Of a stretch of 64,000 bases of DNA, positions 1 through 9,309 are shown piece after piece. The first letter of the stretch is position 1. Each line of letters opens with the position of its first letter. The notes beneath the pieces were generated by a model. That model did not search any database, was not told where the DNA came from, and saw only the letters and a list, made by a program, of their open reading frames with translations. Source of the stretch: Lachnospiraceae bacterium (GTDB lineage Bacteria > Bacillota > Clostridia > Lachnospirales > Lachnospiraceae); NCBI GenBank assembly GCA_030523275.1, contig JAUNIX010000011.1, positions 26,032 to 90,031 of the forward strand, read 5' to 3'. The translations under genes and the position numbers were made by a program.

Positions 1-1
1 A

Positions 2-1189
2 GAGTCTGATGGTAAAATACAATTTTCAGAGCATTTTGAAAATGATAATAAAGAGTATTTTTTTATTATATTAGATAAAGATGGTAATTATCTATGTGGA
101 CAATATCCTTCTGGATATGATATAAGCAGAAATTTAACGTTTCAAGATATGGATTGTGTCCGAATGGATGGTAAAAGTTTTTATGTTATGGATAGAAAGA
201 CGATTCTTTCTGTACGTGGTGTTGGTACAAAGGGAGAATATATTATACGTGGTATCATCAAAAAAGAGGATGTTCCAATGATTTTTCGAACCATCCAACG
301 TTTTTCTTATGGATTGATTCTGGTTACGGTTGTAGGTTTGACAGGTTGTATCTATATTTTACATCGCAGACTTTCCAAACCGTTAATTCAAATGTGTGAA
401 GCAGCCGATCAGATTAGTGAGGAGTTGGATTTTTCTGAAAAGATAGAGTACGATGGTTATTTTTATGAAGTGGATACTCTGCTAAAGGCATATAACCGGT
501 TGCTTACAAGAATGGATATGGTTGTTTCCAGACAGGAACAATTTAACTCTGATATTTCACATGAATTGCGCACTCCGATTGCGGTAATCCGTGCACAGTG
601 CCAGTTGTCGAAAGAACATGCACAAAAAAAGCAGGATTTGGAACTTTTAGAAGCAATCGAGGTGATTGAACGACAATCGGATAAAATGAACCATATGGTA
701 CAACAACTGTTAAAATTGTCGCGTTTGGAACAAAACAAGATGAAATTAGAGTTGGAGAAAGTTGATTTGATTGCAATTGTGGAATCAGTCTGTGAAGATG
801 AAGATTATCTCTCAGGGGAGCAATATCAATTTATTTATGATTTAAAGCCTTGTGTGTCCTGGGTGGATATTAATCTGATTACAGTAGCGATAAGAAATTT
901 AGTTTCAAATGCAGTAAAATATAGTTCACCAAGTTCTGAAATAAGGGTTTCTTGTGGGAAAGAAAAAGAATCTATATTTGTGTCAATTCAGGATTTTGGA
1001 TGTGGAATCGAAAAAGAAGATCAAAAGCGAATTTTTGAATCCTTTTATCGTTCGGAAGAAGCAAGAAATTCAGAAGGAATTGGTCTTGGTTTGACGTTAG
1101 CAATGAAAATCGCAAAATGTCATGGAGGTACGATTAGAGTCGAAAGCGAAGTGGGAAAAGGGAGTATTTTTACTCTTGTTTTACCATAA
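2..1189 (+). CDS. Sensor histidine kinase (5' end cut by window edge)
   Basis: The reading frame is open from base 2, so the true start lies outside the window; the first in-frame ATG (149) is internal. The visible part has a probable extracytoplasmic sensor tail, a membrane segment at about 300-363, a HAMP linker, then a HisKA domain with the H-box SDISHELRTPI (about 550-580). The ATPase domain has the N-box NLVSNAVKYS, G1 DFGCGIEKED and G2 GIGLGLTLA. It should autophosphorylate on the H-box His and pass phosphate to a response regulator, probably encoded just upstream outside the window. The signal sensed cannot be read from the sequence. A strong terminator follows. Confidence 0.93.
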   Translation, partial: ESDGKIQFSEHFENDNKEYFFIILDKDGNYLCGQYPSGYDISRNLTFQDMDCVRMDGKSFYVMDRKTILSVRGVGTKGEYIIRGIIKKEDVPMIFRTIQRFSYGLILVTVVGLTGCIYILHRRLSKPLIQMCEAADQISEELDFSEKIEYDGYFYEVDTLLKAYNRLLTRMDMVVSRQEQFNSDISHELRTPIAVIRAQCQLSKEHAQKKQDLELLEAIEVIERQSDKMNHMVQQLLKLSRLEQNKMKLELEKVDLIAIVESVCEDEDYLSGEQYQFIYDLKPCVSWVDINLITVAIRNLVSNAVKYSSPSSEIRVSCGKEKESIFVSIQDFGCGIEKEDQKRIFESFYRSEEARNSEGIGLGLTLAMKIAKCHGGTIRVESEVGKGSIFTLVLP

Positions 1190-1200
1190 AAAGAGAAATA

Positions 1201-1246
1201 AAAACTGTAGACAACGGATTTTAAAATTGTTGTCTACAGTTTTTTA
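1201..1246. terminator. Bidirectional intrinsic terminator
   Basis: A perfect 15-bp inverted repeat (AAAACTGTAGACAAC, 1201-1215, with its complement at 1229-1243) is followed by a T-run. It lies between the convergent kinase gene and the Cof-type phosphatase and can serve both strands because the arms end in A and T runs. Confidence 0.9.
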
Positions 1247-1270
1247 TCATATGTATAAATTTGAACCTTT

Positions 1271-2077
1271 TTATAAGAATTTTTTAAGTGCATGAGCAAT
1301 TCCGTCATTATCGTTAGATAATGTAACGTAATCAGCAGCTTTCTTTAATTCATCACGACCATTTTCCATGCAAACGCCAAGTCCTGCAAACTGAAGCATG
1401 GACATATCGTTCATACCGTCGCCAAATGCGATTAAATCAGAATGTTCCATACCGAGATGTTTTAATAAATGGAATAAACTATGTCCTTTGTCAATTCCTT
1501 TTGGTGTAATTTCTAGGAAATAAGGGGCAGATGTAAAACATTCACAGTAATCCTCGAGTACTGGTTTAATGTAGTTTTGTATTCTTACCAGGTGATGCTC
1601 GTCCTCTAACATGATAAATTTAGGAACATCAAAAGTTTTGATTGTGTCTTCATAATTATCTGGTTGAACGGTCGTCATATCATTGATTTTTGCTTCAATA
1701 TCTGCGTACATATCATATTTTTCCAGACAAAGAAGATTTTCCTCTTTATAAGTTACTAGATTTGCATAAAAAATTCTTGCCAGAGCAACGATTCTTTGAG
1801 CCACGTCTGCAGGAATTGTTTTGGAGTAAAGGATTTTACCAGTTGCACATTCGACGATCTGGCCTCCATTATATGGAAGAATGTATCCACCGTATTTTTT
1901 TAGTTCCAATTCTTTTTCTAGTTTATAGATACCCCTATTAGGACGACCAGAGGCAAGTACTACTTTTATTCCCTGTTTTTGTGCCTCCATTAATATTTCT
2001 TTTGTCTTTGGGGTAATGATTTTGTCGGAATTTGTCAGTGTTCCATCCAAATCCATTGCAATAATTTTATAATTCAT
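1271..2077 (-). CDS. Cof-type HAD hydrolase
   Basis: This 268-residue protein has the haloacid dehalogenase nucleophile motif DLDGT at residues 9-13, the second motif ASGRP, and a C-terminal GDGMNDMSML metal-binding motif. The large cap between motifs and the length are those of the Cof/YidA class IIB phosphatases, which act on sugar phosphates, FMN or pyridoxal phosphate in the cytoplasm. The substrate cannot be told. The ATG is preceded by an AGAGGAGC ribosome site. It is divergent from uvrC and convergent with the kinase, so it is probably monocistronic. Confidence 0.9.
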   Translation of the reverse strand: MNYKIIAMDLDGTLTNSDKIITPKTKEILMEAQKQGIKVVLASGRPNRGIYKLEKELELKKYGGYILPYNGGQIVECATGKILYSKTIPADVAQRIVALARIFYANLVTYKEENLLCLEKYDMYADIEAKINDMTTVQPDNYEDTIKTFDVPKFIMLEDEHHLVRIQNYIKPVLEDYCECFTSAPYFLEITPKGIDKGHSLFHLLKHLGMEHSDLIAFGDGMNDMSMLQFAGLGVCMENGRDELKKAADYVTLSNDNDGIAHALKKFL

Positions 2078-2157
2078 TTATAAGCTCCTCTCATTTTGGT
2101 TCTAGTTTTTCCTATTATAGCATAGATATTTTCTGGTGAAAATGATAGAATGAAAAC

Positions 2158-4020
2158 ATGTTTAATATAAAAGAAGAATTAAAGAAACTTCCGGATAAAC
2201 CGGGAGTTTACTTAATGCATGATGAAAAAGATGAAATTATATATGTTGGGAAGGCAATTGTCCTTAAAAATCGTGTACGCCAGTATTTTCAGAGCAGCCG
2301 TAATTTAAGTCCGAAGATTCAGCAGATGGTTTCTCATGTCCGATATTTTGAGTACATTATTACAGACTCTGAGTTAGAAGCATTGGTTTTAGAGTGTAAT
2401 CTGATCAAAGAACATAATCCAAAATATAACACGATGTTAAAGGATGATAAGAGTTATCCCTATATCAAAGTGACAACGCAGGAAGCATATCCACGAGTCA
2501 TGTTTGCACGAAGAATGAAACGGGACAAAAATAAATATTTTGGTCCCTATACCAGTGCTGGAGCTGTCAAAGATACAATCGATCTGTTGCAAAAAATTTA
2601 TCAGATTCGTACCTGTAAACGAAGTCTGCCACGTGACATTGGAAAAGAGAGACCGTGTCTTTATTATCAGATGAAGCAGTGTAAAGCTCCATGTCAGGGA
2701 TATATCTCTAAAGAAGATTATCAGAAATCCATTGAGGATGTCATGAAGTTTTTGAATGGAGATTATAAACAAGTTTTACAGTATTTAGAGAGCAAAATGC
2801 AAGAATCAGCTGCGGAGTTAGAATTTGAACAGGCAGCGTCCTATCGTGATCTGATAAAAAGTGTTGAGCACATTTCGAATAAACAAAAGATTAACAGTGC
2901 CGGACGGGAGGACCGTGACATTATTGCTCTAGCGAAAGCACAGACAGAAAGTGTTGTTGCACTGTTTTTTGTTCGAGATGGCAAATTACTTGGACGGGAA
3001 CATTTTCATATGAAACATTCTCTGGAAACTTCACGTACAGAGATCATGACAGAATTTGTGAAACAGTTTTATGCGGGAACGCCGTATTTGCCAAGGGAAA
3101 TTTTACTGGAATATAAGATTGATGAAAAAGAAATTGTCGAAGAATGGCTTTCTGCGAAAAAAGGTATAAAAGTAAAAATTTTGGTTCCTCAGCGTGGACA
3201 AAAGGCACAACTTGTCGATATGGCACGGAGAAATGCAGTCAATATTTTAAAACTTGATAGTGAGAAAATCCGTATGGAAGAGAAACGGACAATTGGTGCG
3301 GTTAAAGAAATTGAGCAATTGATCGGAATTTCGGGTTTAAAGCGTATGGAAGCATTTGATATTTCTAATATCAGCGGTTTTCAAACAGTTGCCTCAATGG
3401 TTGTATATGAGAACGGAAAACCGAAAAGGAGGGATTACCGTAAATTTAAAATACAATCAGTGTCGGGACCGGACGATTATAAAAGTATGGAAGAAGTGCT
3501 GACAAGGAGATTTCGTCATGGACAGCAGGAAAAAAAGCAGATGGAAGAAAAAAATTTGGATGTAGCCTTTGGAAGTTTTACGAAATTTCCGGATCTGCTT
3601 TTGATGGATGGTGGAAAAGGTCAGGTGAATGTTGCTCAGAGAGTGTTAGATGAACTTCATTTAGATATCCCAATTTGTGGTATGGTAAAAGATGATAATC
3701 ATCGCACAAGAGGGTTATACTATCAAAACGAAGAGATTATTTTTCCACCAAAAAGTGAAGCCTTTCATTTGATTACGAGAATTCAGGATGAAGCACATCG
3801 TTTTGCAATTGAATATCACAGAGAGTTGCGCGGCAAAGCAAGTGTGCATTCTGTTTTAGATGATATTCCGGGAATAGGACCAAAGAGACGAAAAGTCTTA
3901 ATGAAACATTTTAAGGATATCAGTAAAATAAAAGAAGCATCGCTGGAAGAATTAGAACAAGTTGAGGGAATTCCAAAACGGACAGCAGAAGAAATATACC
4001 ATTTCTTTCATACGTCATAG
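2158..4020 (+). CDS. uvrC: Excinuclease ABC subunit C
   Basis: UvrC makes the 3' and 5' incisions around lesions bound by UvrAB in nucleotide excision repair. The 620 residues match the family length. In order: the GIY-YIG nuclease near the N-terminus (PGVYLMHDE and IIYVGKA), a cysteine-containing linker, the UVR motif that binds UvrB ([12 protein letters not shown], about residues 222-233), the RNase H-like 5' nuclease domain ([19 protein letters not shown]), and C-terminal helix-hairpin-helix motifs ([26 protein letters not shown]). The ribosome site is weak. uvrA and uvrB are not in the window. Confidence 0.97.
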   Translation: MFNIKEELKKLPDKPGVYLMHDEKDEIIYVGKAIVLKNRVRQYFQSSRNLSPKIQQMVSHVRYFEYIITDSELEALVLECNLIKEHNPKYNTMLKDDKSYPYIKVTTQEAYPRVMFARRMKRDKNKYFGPYTSAGAVKDTIDLLQKIYQIRTCKRSLPRDIGKERPCLYYQMKQCKAPCQGYISKEDYQKSIEDVMKFLNGDYKQVLQYLESKMQESAAELEFEQAASYRDLIKSVEHISNKQKINSAGREDRDIIALAKAQTESVVALFFVRDGKLLGREHFHMKHSLETSRTEIMTEFVKQFYAGTPYLPREILLEYKIDEKEIVEEWLSAKKGIKVKILVPQRGQKAQLVDMARRNAVNILKLDSEKIRMEEKRTIGAVKEIEQLIGISGLKRMEAFDISNISGFQTVASMVVYENGKPKRRDYRKFKIQSVSGPDDYKSMEEVLTRRFRHGQQEKKQMEEKNLDVAFGSFTKFPDLLLMDGGKGQVNVAQRVLDELHLDIPICGMVKDDNHRTRGLYYQNEEIIFPPKSEAFHLITRIQDEAHRFAIEYHRELRGKASVHSVLDDIPGIGPKRRKVLMKHFKDISKIKEASLEELEQVEGIPKRTAEEIYHFFHTS

Positions 4021-4035
4021 AAAATCGACGTTTCC

Positions 4036-4064
4036 CTGACCGCGAATGTATGATACACTATAAT
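4036..4064 (+). promoter_or_regulatory. Sigma-A-type promoter of the hprK operon
   Basis: CTGACC (4036-4041), a 17-bp spacer and a perfect TATAAT (4059-4064) lie in the short gap between uvrC and hprK. This would start the hprK-glcK-murB-rapZ-whiA-crh transcript. Confidence 0.65.
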
Positions 4065-4103
4065 AGAAAGAAAAAGCCTTCAGGCATAAGGAGGAAAGAA
4101 TGA

Positions 4104-5045
4104 ATGGAACATGGATATGAAGTAGCATTAGAAAAATTGATAGAAAAGATGGAATTAGTAAACTATACACCTGATATTGATGTTTCAGGAATATCAATCC
4201 ATCAGGCCGAAATCAATCGACCGGCATTACAGCTATCAGGATTTTTTGAACGATTTGCCCAGAATCGGGTACAGATCATCGGCCGGGTAGAAGAATCCTA
4301 TATACAGATTTTAGAAAAAGATCGGATTCGTATGCTGGATATTTATGAACAGTTCTTTAACTCCAGTATTCCATGCGTGGTATTTGCTCGAGGCTTAAAG
4401 CCATCCAAGGCTATTCTTTATATTGCTGATAAGTATCATGTGCCAATTTTAGGAACCAATCTTGGAACCTCCGAATTTATGGCGGAGATTATCCGTTGGT
4501 TAAATGAAGAACTTGCACCTAGAATTTCGATACATGGCGTTTTAGTTGACGTATTTGGTGAAGGTGTCCTGATCATGGGTGAAAGTGGTATTGGTAAAAG
4601 TGAGGCAGCATTAGAATTAATTAAGAGGGGGCATCGTTTGGTTTCAGATGATGTCGTGGAAATAAAGCGAATCAGTAAGGAGACGCTTGTTGGTTCAGCT
4701 CCGGAAATCACAAGGCATTTCATTGAACTTCGAGGCATCGGAATTATTGATGTGAAAACTTTATTTGGTATTGAAAGTGTTAAGATGACACAAACAATAG
4801 ATATGGTCATTCAGTTGGATGAATGGGATAAAGGAACGGATTATGATCGTTTAGGGTTGGAAGAGAAATACACAGAATTTCTTGGAAATAAAGTTGTTTC
4901 CCACCAAATTCCAATTCGTCCAGGACGAAATCTGGCTATTATCGTAGAATCTGCGGCGATTAACCACAGACAAAAGAAAATGGGTTATAATGCGGCGAAA
5001 GAATTATATAACCGCGTAACAGGTCAATTTGAAAAAGAAAATTAA
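4104..5045 (+). CDS. hprK: HPr kinase/phosphorylase
   Basis: HprK phosphorylates HPr and Crh on Ser46 using ATP or PPi and removes the phosphate again, so it controls catabolite repression through CcpA. The 313 residues fit the family. The N-terminal domain is followed by the P-loop GESGIGKS (residues 159-166) and the HPrK signature region with RHFIELRGIGIIDV. An AAGGAGG site at 4088-4094 is 9 nt from this ATG. A second ATG at 4100 in another frame opens a six-codon ORF overlapping the start, so initiation may be shared. First gene of the operon; the Ser46-bearing crh lies at its end. Confidence 0.97.
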   Translation: MEHGYEVALEKLIEKMELVNYTPDIDVSGISIHQAEINRPALQLSGFFERFAQNRVQIIGRVEESYIQILEKDRIRMLDIYEQFFNSSIPCVVFARGLKPSKAILYIADKYHVPILGTNLGTSEFMAEIIRWLNEELAPRISIHGVLVDVFGEGVLIMGESGIGKSEAALELIKRGHRLVSDDVVEIKRISKETLVGSAPEITRHFIELRGIGIIDVKTLFGIESVKMTQTIDMVIQLDEWDKGTDYDRLGLEEKYTEFLGNKVVSHQIPIRPGRNLAIIVESAAINHRQKKMGYNAAKELYNRVTGQFEKEN

Positions 5046-5058
5046 GGAGGAGTTTTTG

Positions 5059-5994
5059 ATGGAGAAATATGTTGTTGGTGTTGATGTTGGTGGAACAACT
5101 GTAAAGATGGGAATCTTTACAATTGATGGTGAGCTTCTTTCTAAATGGGAAATTCCGACAAGAACAGAAGAAAACGGAAAATACATTTTGGGAGATATTG
5201 CAGATTCAGTAGAAAATGTATGTAAAGAAAAAGAGATCGCAAAAGATGAAATAAAAGGAATTGGTGTTGGTGTGCCTGGTCCGGTAAATCGAGACGGTGT
5301 TGTAACAGTATGCGTAAATCTTGGCTGGGGATACACAGAAATCGAGAAAGATTTACAGGCATTGACCGGATTAAACGTAAAGGCAGGGAATGATGCTAAC
5401 GTCGCAGCACTTGGTGAAGTATGGCGTGGAGCGGCTCAGGGTGCTCAGGATGCCGTTATGGTAACACTTGGAACTGGAGTTGGCGGAGGAATTGTCATTG
5501 GTGGCAAGATTGTAGCCGGTGCGAAAGGTTTTGCTGGTGAAATTGGTCATCTAGGAGTCAATCCGCATGAAAAGGAAAGTTGTAACTGTGGTAAAAAAGG
5601 CTGTTTAGAGCAGTATGCGTCTGCGACTGGAATTGTTCGTATGACAAAACAATATTTATCAGATGACAGTATTGAATCTTCTTTGAGACAATTGGAAAAT
5701 GTGACAGCAAAAGATATTTTTGATGCAGCCAAAGCAGGAGATGAAGCAGCGTCCGTAATGGTTGATAAGCTTTGTAAGATTTTAGCTTCTGCACTTGGAA
5801 AAATTGCTCTGATCGTAGATCCGGAAGTATTTATCATTGGCGGTGGTGTATCAAGAGCAGGAAAGATTTTAATCGATGGAATTGCAACCGAATTTCCAAA
5901 TCATGTATTTGGTGCGGCCAAAGAAAATAATTTTGTATTGGCAACACTTGGAAATGATGCAGGAATTTATGGCGCAGCAAAATTAGTTGTATAA
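5059..5994 (+). CDS. glcK: ROK-family glucokinase
   Basis: The 311-residue protein begins with the ATP-binding motif GVDVGGTTVKMG. It carries the ROK zinc motif CNCGKKGCLEQ, the catalytic-Asp region NDANVAALGE, and TLGTGVGGGIV. It should phosphorylate glucose to glucose-6-phosphate. I chose the ATG at 5059 because AAGGAGG at 5044-5050 is correctly spaced; an upstream in-frame ATG at 5029 lies inside hprK. The gene overlaps the hprK operon context and joins sugar phosphorylation to HPr kinase and wall synthesis. Another ROK hexokinase specificity is possible. Confidence 0.93.
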   Translation: MEKYVVGVDVGGTTVKMGIFTIDGELLSKWEIPTRTEENGKYILGDIADSVENVCKEKEIAKDEIKGIGVGVPGPVNRDGVVTVCVNLGWGYTEIEKDLQALTGLNVKAGNDANVAALGEVWRGAAQGAQDAVMVTLGTGVGGGIVIGGKIVAGAKGFAGEIGHLGVNPHEKESCNCGKKGCLEQYASATGIVRMTKQYLSDDSIESSLRQLENVTAKDIFDAAKAGDEAASVMVDKLCKILASALGKIALIVDPEVFIIGGGVSRAGKILIDGIATEFPNHVFGAAKENNFVLATLGNDAGIYGAAKLVV

Positions 5995-6030
5995 ATATAA
6001 AATAATTAGTAATACAAATATGGAGGCAAA

Positions 6031-6942
6031 ATGGAATCATTTTTAGATAGATTACAGGATATAGTAAGAGAAGAACAAATTCTACTAAAAGAGCCTATGA
6101 AAAAGCACACAACTTTTAAAGTAGGTGGTCCGGCAGACATTTTTGTAAAACCAGAGACAATTGGACAATTGCAAAATATTCTTTCTCTTGCAAATCAAGA
6201 ACAGATGCCGGTGTATATTATCGGAAATGGAAGTAATCTTCTTGTCGGTGATCTTGGTTACCGGGGGATGATGATTCAGATTTATAAGAATATGAATCAG
6301 ATTACGGTAGAAGGAAATAAGATCAAGGCACAGGCTGGAGCTTTGTTGAGTACGATTGCAAAACGTGCTCTTGAACACGGATTAGGGGGTTTTGAATTTG
6401 CCTCCGGTATTCCGGGTACCTTAGGCGGAGCTGTGACGATGAATGCTGGAGCTTATGGTGGTGAGATGAAACAGGTCATTAAAGAAGCCTTGGTTTTAAC
6501 CAGAGATGGCGAATTAAAGACATTGGCGGTAGATGATTTAAAACTTGGATATAGAAAAAGTATTATTATTGACGAAGATTACATTGTACTAGAGGCTACA
6601 TTAGAATTTGAGCCTGATCAACCAGAGAATATTCAGAGTAAAATGAATGAATATGCACAGGCAAGAAAGACCAAACAGCCTTTGGAATATCCGAGTGCAG
6701 GAAGTACTTTTAAACGTCCAGAAGGTTATTTTGCAGGAAAATTGATTGATGATACCGGATTGCGCGGCTATACATATGGCGGTGCACAGGTGTCAGAAAA
6801 ACATTGTGGATTTGTCATTAATAAGGACAATGCGACAGCAGAAGATATCGTTTCCCTGATGCATCAGGTAAATGAAAAGGTGACGGCCAAATTTGGAGTT
6901 TCGTTAGAGCCCGAAGTTAAAATGATAGGAGAGTTTAAATAA
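6031..6942 (+). CDS. murB: UDP-N-acetylenolpyruvoylglucosamine reductase
   Basis: MurB reduces the enolpyruvyl group with NADPH to give UDP-MurNAc in peptidoglycan synthesis. The 303-residue protein has the FAD-binding motifs IIGNGSNLLVGD and GIPGTLGGAVTMNAGAYG, the active-site serine in the PSAGSTFKRP segment, and the C-terminal catalytic Glu in LEPEVKMIGEF. The length and C-terminal layout fit type II MurB of Firmicutes. It lies between glcK and rapZ, one base from rapZ, as in many Firmicutes. Confidence 0.97.
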   Translation: MESFLDRLQDIVREEQILLKEPMKKHTTFKVGGPADIFVKPETIGQLQNILSLANQEQMPVYIIGNGSNLLVGDLGYRGMMIQIYKNMNQITVEGNKIKAQAGALLSTIAKRALEHGLGGFEFASGIPGTLGGAVTMNAGAYGGEMKQVIKEALVLTRDGELKTLAVDDLKLGYRKSIIIDEDYIVLEATLEFEPDQPENIQSKMNEYAQARKTKQPLEYPSAGSTFKRPEGYFAGKLIDDTGLRGYTYGGAQVSEKHCGFVINKDNATAEDIVSLMHQVNEKVTAKFGVSLEPEVKMIGEFK

Positions 6943-6943
6943 C

Positions 6944-7801
6944 ATGAGATTTGTAATTGTAACTGGAATGTCAGGCTCTGGAAAAAGTACAGTATCGAAA
7001 ATGTTAGAGGATGAGGGATATTTTTGTGTTGATAATCTACCGATTCAGCTTTTAGGTAAATTTGCCGAAATTGCACTGGACGATGAGACCGGTGTCAATA
7101 ATGTTGCGGTTGGCATTGACATTCGAAATGGAGAAACTTTTCAATATCTAGAGGAAGAGTTGGTTAAGATCCGTAAAATGGGTGTTATTTATGAAATCCT
7201 GTTTTTAGATGCGGATAATGAGACATTGATCAAACGTTATAAGGAAACAAGGAGAGATCATCCCTTATCCCGTGGCGGAAGAATTGAAGATGGCATTTTA
7301 AAAGAACGCAAAATAATTGCGTTCCTTAGAGAAGATGCAACCTATATCATTGATACTAGTCATCTTTTAACCAGAGAACTGAGAAAAATAATCGTAAAAC
7401 GATTTGTGGAAGAAACAGAGGCATATCCATTTAATATTATGATTTTGTCCTTTGGATTCAAATATGGTATTCCAACAGATGCAGATCTTGTTTTTGATGT
7501 TCGATTCCTTCCAAATCCTTATTATGATCTGTCATTGAGAAATTTGACAGGGAATGATGCCCCAATTCAGGACTTTGTGATGAAATATAGTCAGTCTCAG
7601 GAATTTCTTGATAAATTAGAAGATATGTTGAAATTTCTGATTCCACACTATATAGATGAGGGCAAAATGGGATTAGTAATCGGCATTGGCTGTACAGGTG
7701 GAAAACATCGTTCTGTTACGATTGCCAACAAGATTTATGAGCGGATGCAAAAGGATCTGCCATATAAAGTTCATTGTGAACATAAAGATATTACAAAATA
7801 G
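6944..7801 (+). CDS. rapZ: RapZ/YvcJ-type nucleotide-binding protein
   Basis: The 285-residue protein has the P-loop GMSGSGKS near the N-terminus, the DNLP motif, and the conserved C-terminal GIGCTGGKHRSV segment of the RapZ family. In Enterobacteria RapZ is an RNA adaptor that senses glucosamine-6-phosphate; the Bacillus homologue YvcJ hydrolyses nucleotides, and its role is less clear. It starts one base after murB and ends 12 bp before whiA. In Bacillus subtilis yvcK (glmR) stands between these two genes; here it is absent. Confidence 0.95.
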   Translation: MRFVIVTGMSGSGKSTVSKMLEDEGYFCVDNLPIQLLGKFAEIALDDETGVNNVAVGIDIRNGETFQYLEEELVKIRKMGVIYEILFLDADNETLIKRYKETRRDHPLSRGGRIEDGILKERKIIAFLREDATYIIDTSHLLTRELRKIIVKRFVEETEAYPFNIMILSFGFKYGIPTDADLVFDVRFLPNPYYDLSLRNLTGNDAPIQDFVMKYSQSQEFLDKLEDMLKFLIPHYIDEGKMGLVIGIGCTGGKHRSVTIANKIYERMQKDLPYKVHCEHKDITK

Positions 7802-7813
7802 AAAGGGATTGTT

Positions 7814-8764
7814 ATGTCGTTTTCAGGTGAGGTCAAAGAAGAGTTGTCAAAGAATATGAATATGGCGCGCCATTGCCGAATTGCCGAGCTTGCAGCACTG
7901 ATTAGTTTCTGTGGCAATGTCAAAGTAGATGAAGATAATCACTACTTTCTTTATCTTCATACGGAAAATACGCTTGTTGCTAAGCGGTGTTTTACATTAT
8001 TAAAAGCGACATTTCATGTTCAACCGGTATTGACGATCCGCCAGAACATGACTCTTAAGAAGAACCGAAATTATGAAATTGTAGTTGACAATCATAAGGA
8101 TTGTGTATTAATATTACAAGCAATAAAACTTCTAGATTCTTATGGGAATTTGGAAGAAAAAAATAATATGATCAATCATATTATTTTACAAAACACTTGC
8201 TGTAAAAGAGCGTTTATTCGAGGAGCATTCTTGGCTTCTGGTTCTATCAGTGACCCAGATAAGAATTATCATTTTGAAATTGTATGTCAAGATTTTGATA
8301 AAGCGAAACAGCTCATGGGCGTTTTAAACAGCTTTGAATTGGATTCTAAAATTGTACACAGAAAGAAGTACTATGTAGTCTACATAAAGGAAGGTTCTCA
8401 GATTGTAGATGTCCTGAATATTATGGAGGCTCATGTAGCTCTGATGAAGTTGGAAAATGTCCGAATTCTTAAGGACATGAGAAATCGTGTCAACAGGCGA
8501 GTGAATTGTGAAGCAGCAAATATTCAAAAGACAGTTGTGGCTGCGGTAAGACAGCGTGAAGACATTGAATTTTTAATGGAACAGAAGGTTTTAAAGAATC
8601 TTCCGCAAAATTTACAAGATATTGCGTATCTGAGACTAGAATATCCAGAAGCATCATTAAAAAAGCTTGGGGATATGCTAGATCCACCAGTTGGGAAATC
8701 AGGTGTAAACCACCGACTGCGAAAGATAAGCAATTTAGCTCAAGATTTACGAGACAGCATGTGA
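7814..8764 (+). CDS. whiA: WhiA-type DNA-binding protein
   Basis: WhiA has an N-terminal domain related to LAGLIDADG homing endonucleases and a C-terminal helix-turn-helix. The 316 residues match the family: the start MSFSGEVKEEL, the RGAFLASGSISDP segment typical of the degenerate endonuclease fold, and a C-terminal HTH with LKNLPQNLQDIAYLRL and KSGVNHRLRKI. In Actinobacteria it controls sporulation septation. In Firmicutes it affects division and chromosome segregation. Its position between rapZ and an HPr-like gene is conserved from Bacillus. Confidence 0.96.
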   Translation: MSFSGEVKEELSKNMNMARHCRIAELAALISFCGNVKVDEDNHYFLYLHTENTLVAKRCFTLLKATFHVQPVLTIRQNMTLKKNRNYEIVVDNHKDCVLILQAIKLLDSYGNLEEKNNMINHIILQNTCCKRAFIRGAFLASGSISDPDKNYHFEIVCQDFDKAKQLMGVLNSFELDSKIVHRKKYYVVYIKEGSQIVDVLNIMEAHVALMKLENVRILKDMRNRVNRRVNCEAANIQKTVVAAVRQREDIEFLMEQKVLKNLPQNLQDIAYLRLEYPEASLKKLGDMLDPPVGKSGVNHRLRKISNLAQDLRDSM

Positions 8765-8785
8765 TGCAAAATAGGGAGGAAAAAG

Positions 8786-9040
8786 ATGATATCTAGAAAT
8801 ATGACAATCAAGATTCCATCAGGATTGGAAGCAAGACCTGTTGCATTATTGGTACAGGTTGCCAGTCAGTATGAAAGTAAGATTCAGGTTGTTGCTGGTG
8901 ACAAAAAAATTAATGCAAAGAGTATTATGGGCATGATGAGTTTAGGTTTAGCGGAAGGTGAGGATTTGACTGTCATTGCCGATGGTGATGATGAGCAAAC
9001 AGCAATCGATCATATCGAAAGATATTTAAGTACAAAATAG
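8786..9040 (+). CDS. crh: Crh-like HPr paralogue lacking the active-site His
   Basis: The 84-residue HPr fold has glutamate at position 15 in SGLEARPVA, where phosphotransfer HPr has His15. It keeps the regulatory Ser46 in NAKSIMG. It therefore should not pass phosphate from enzyme I to sugar permeases, but it can be a substrate of HprK, encoded in the same operon, and a CcpA co-repressor. Bacillus Crh is the same idea with Gln15, and its gene also follows whiA. A canonical ptsH must lie elsewhere. The name is by analogy; a purely structural role is not excluded. Confidence 0.88.
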   Translation: MISRNMTIKIPSGLEARPVALLVQVASQYESKIQVVAGDKKINAKSIMGMMSLGLAEGEDLTVIADGDDEQTAIDHIERYLSTK

Positions 9041-9073
9041 AAAAAATCATACTATGTTTTATGACATGACAAT

Positions 9074-9117
9074 GCAGTGAAATATGCTTTTCGCATATTT
9101 CCTGCTTGATTTTTTTA
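9074..9117 (+). terminator. Intrinsic terminator of the hprK-crh operon
   Basis: A GC-containing stem (GCAGTGAAATATGC at 9074-9087 with GCATATTTCCTGC at 9093-9105, one bulge) is followed by a T-rich tract ending near 9117. Confidence 0.82.
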
Positions 9118-9158
9118 CAAAAACATTGTAAAATGTAGCTGTTGTAATTAAGTTATAT

Positions 9159-9231
9159 GCTTCGATGGCTCAGATGGTAGAGCAACGCATTCGTAATGCG
9201 TGGGTCGTGGGTTCGAGTCCCATTCGAAGCT
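9159..9231 (+). tRNA. tRNA-Thr (CGU)
   Basis: A full cloverleaf can be drawn: acceptor arms GCTTCGA and TCGAAGC (7 bp), D-loop with TGGTAGAGC, anticodon stem ACGCA/TGCGT around the loop TTCGTAA (anticodon CGT, threonine), and T-arm with GGTTCGAGTCC. CCA is not encoded. It is a single tRNA gene with its own terminator. Confidence 0.97.
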
Positions 9232-9237
9232 TACAGA

Positions 9238-9264
9238 GGGAGCATACATGGTATGCTCCCTTTT
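9238..9264 (+). terminator. Intrinsic terminator after tRNA-Thr
   Basis: A perfect 10-bp stem GGGAGCATAC/GTATGCTCCC with a 3-nt loop, followed by TTTT. Confidence 0.92.
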
Positions 9265-9309
9265 ATGTTACGAAAATAAAGGATATAGGTAAGAGGAAAG
9301 GGATATGGA

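Noticed and set aside
463..776. Two antisense ORFs of 91 and 77 codons inside the kinase gene
   Set aside because: They lie opposite a well-conserved gene, have no ribosome site and no recognisable motif.
5029..5058. Upstream start for glcK
   Set aside because: Lies in hprK coding sequence and adds ten residues before the conserved start; AAGGAGG at 5044-5050 fits only ATG 5059.
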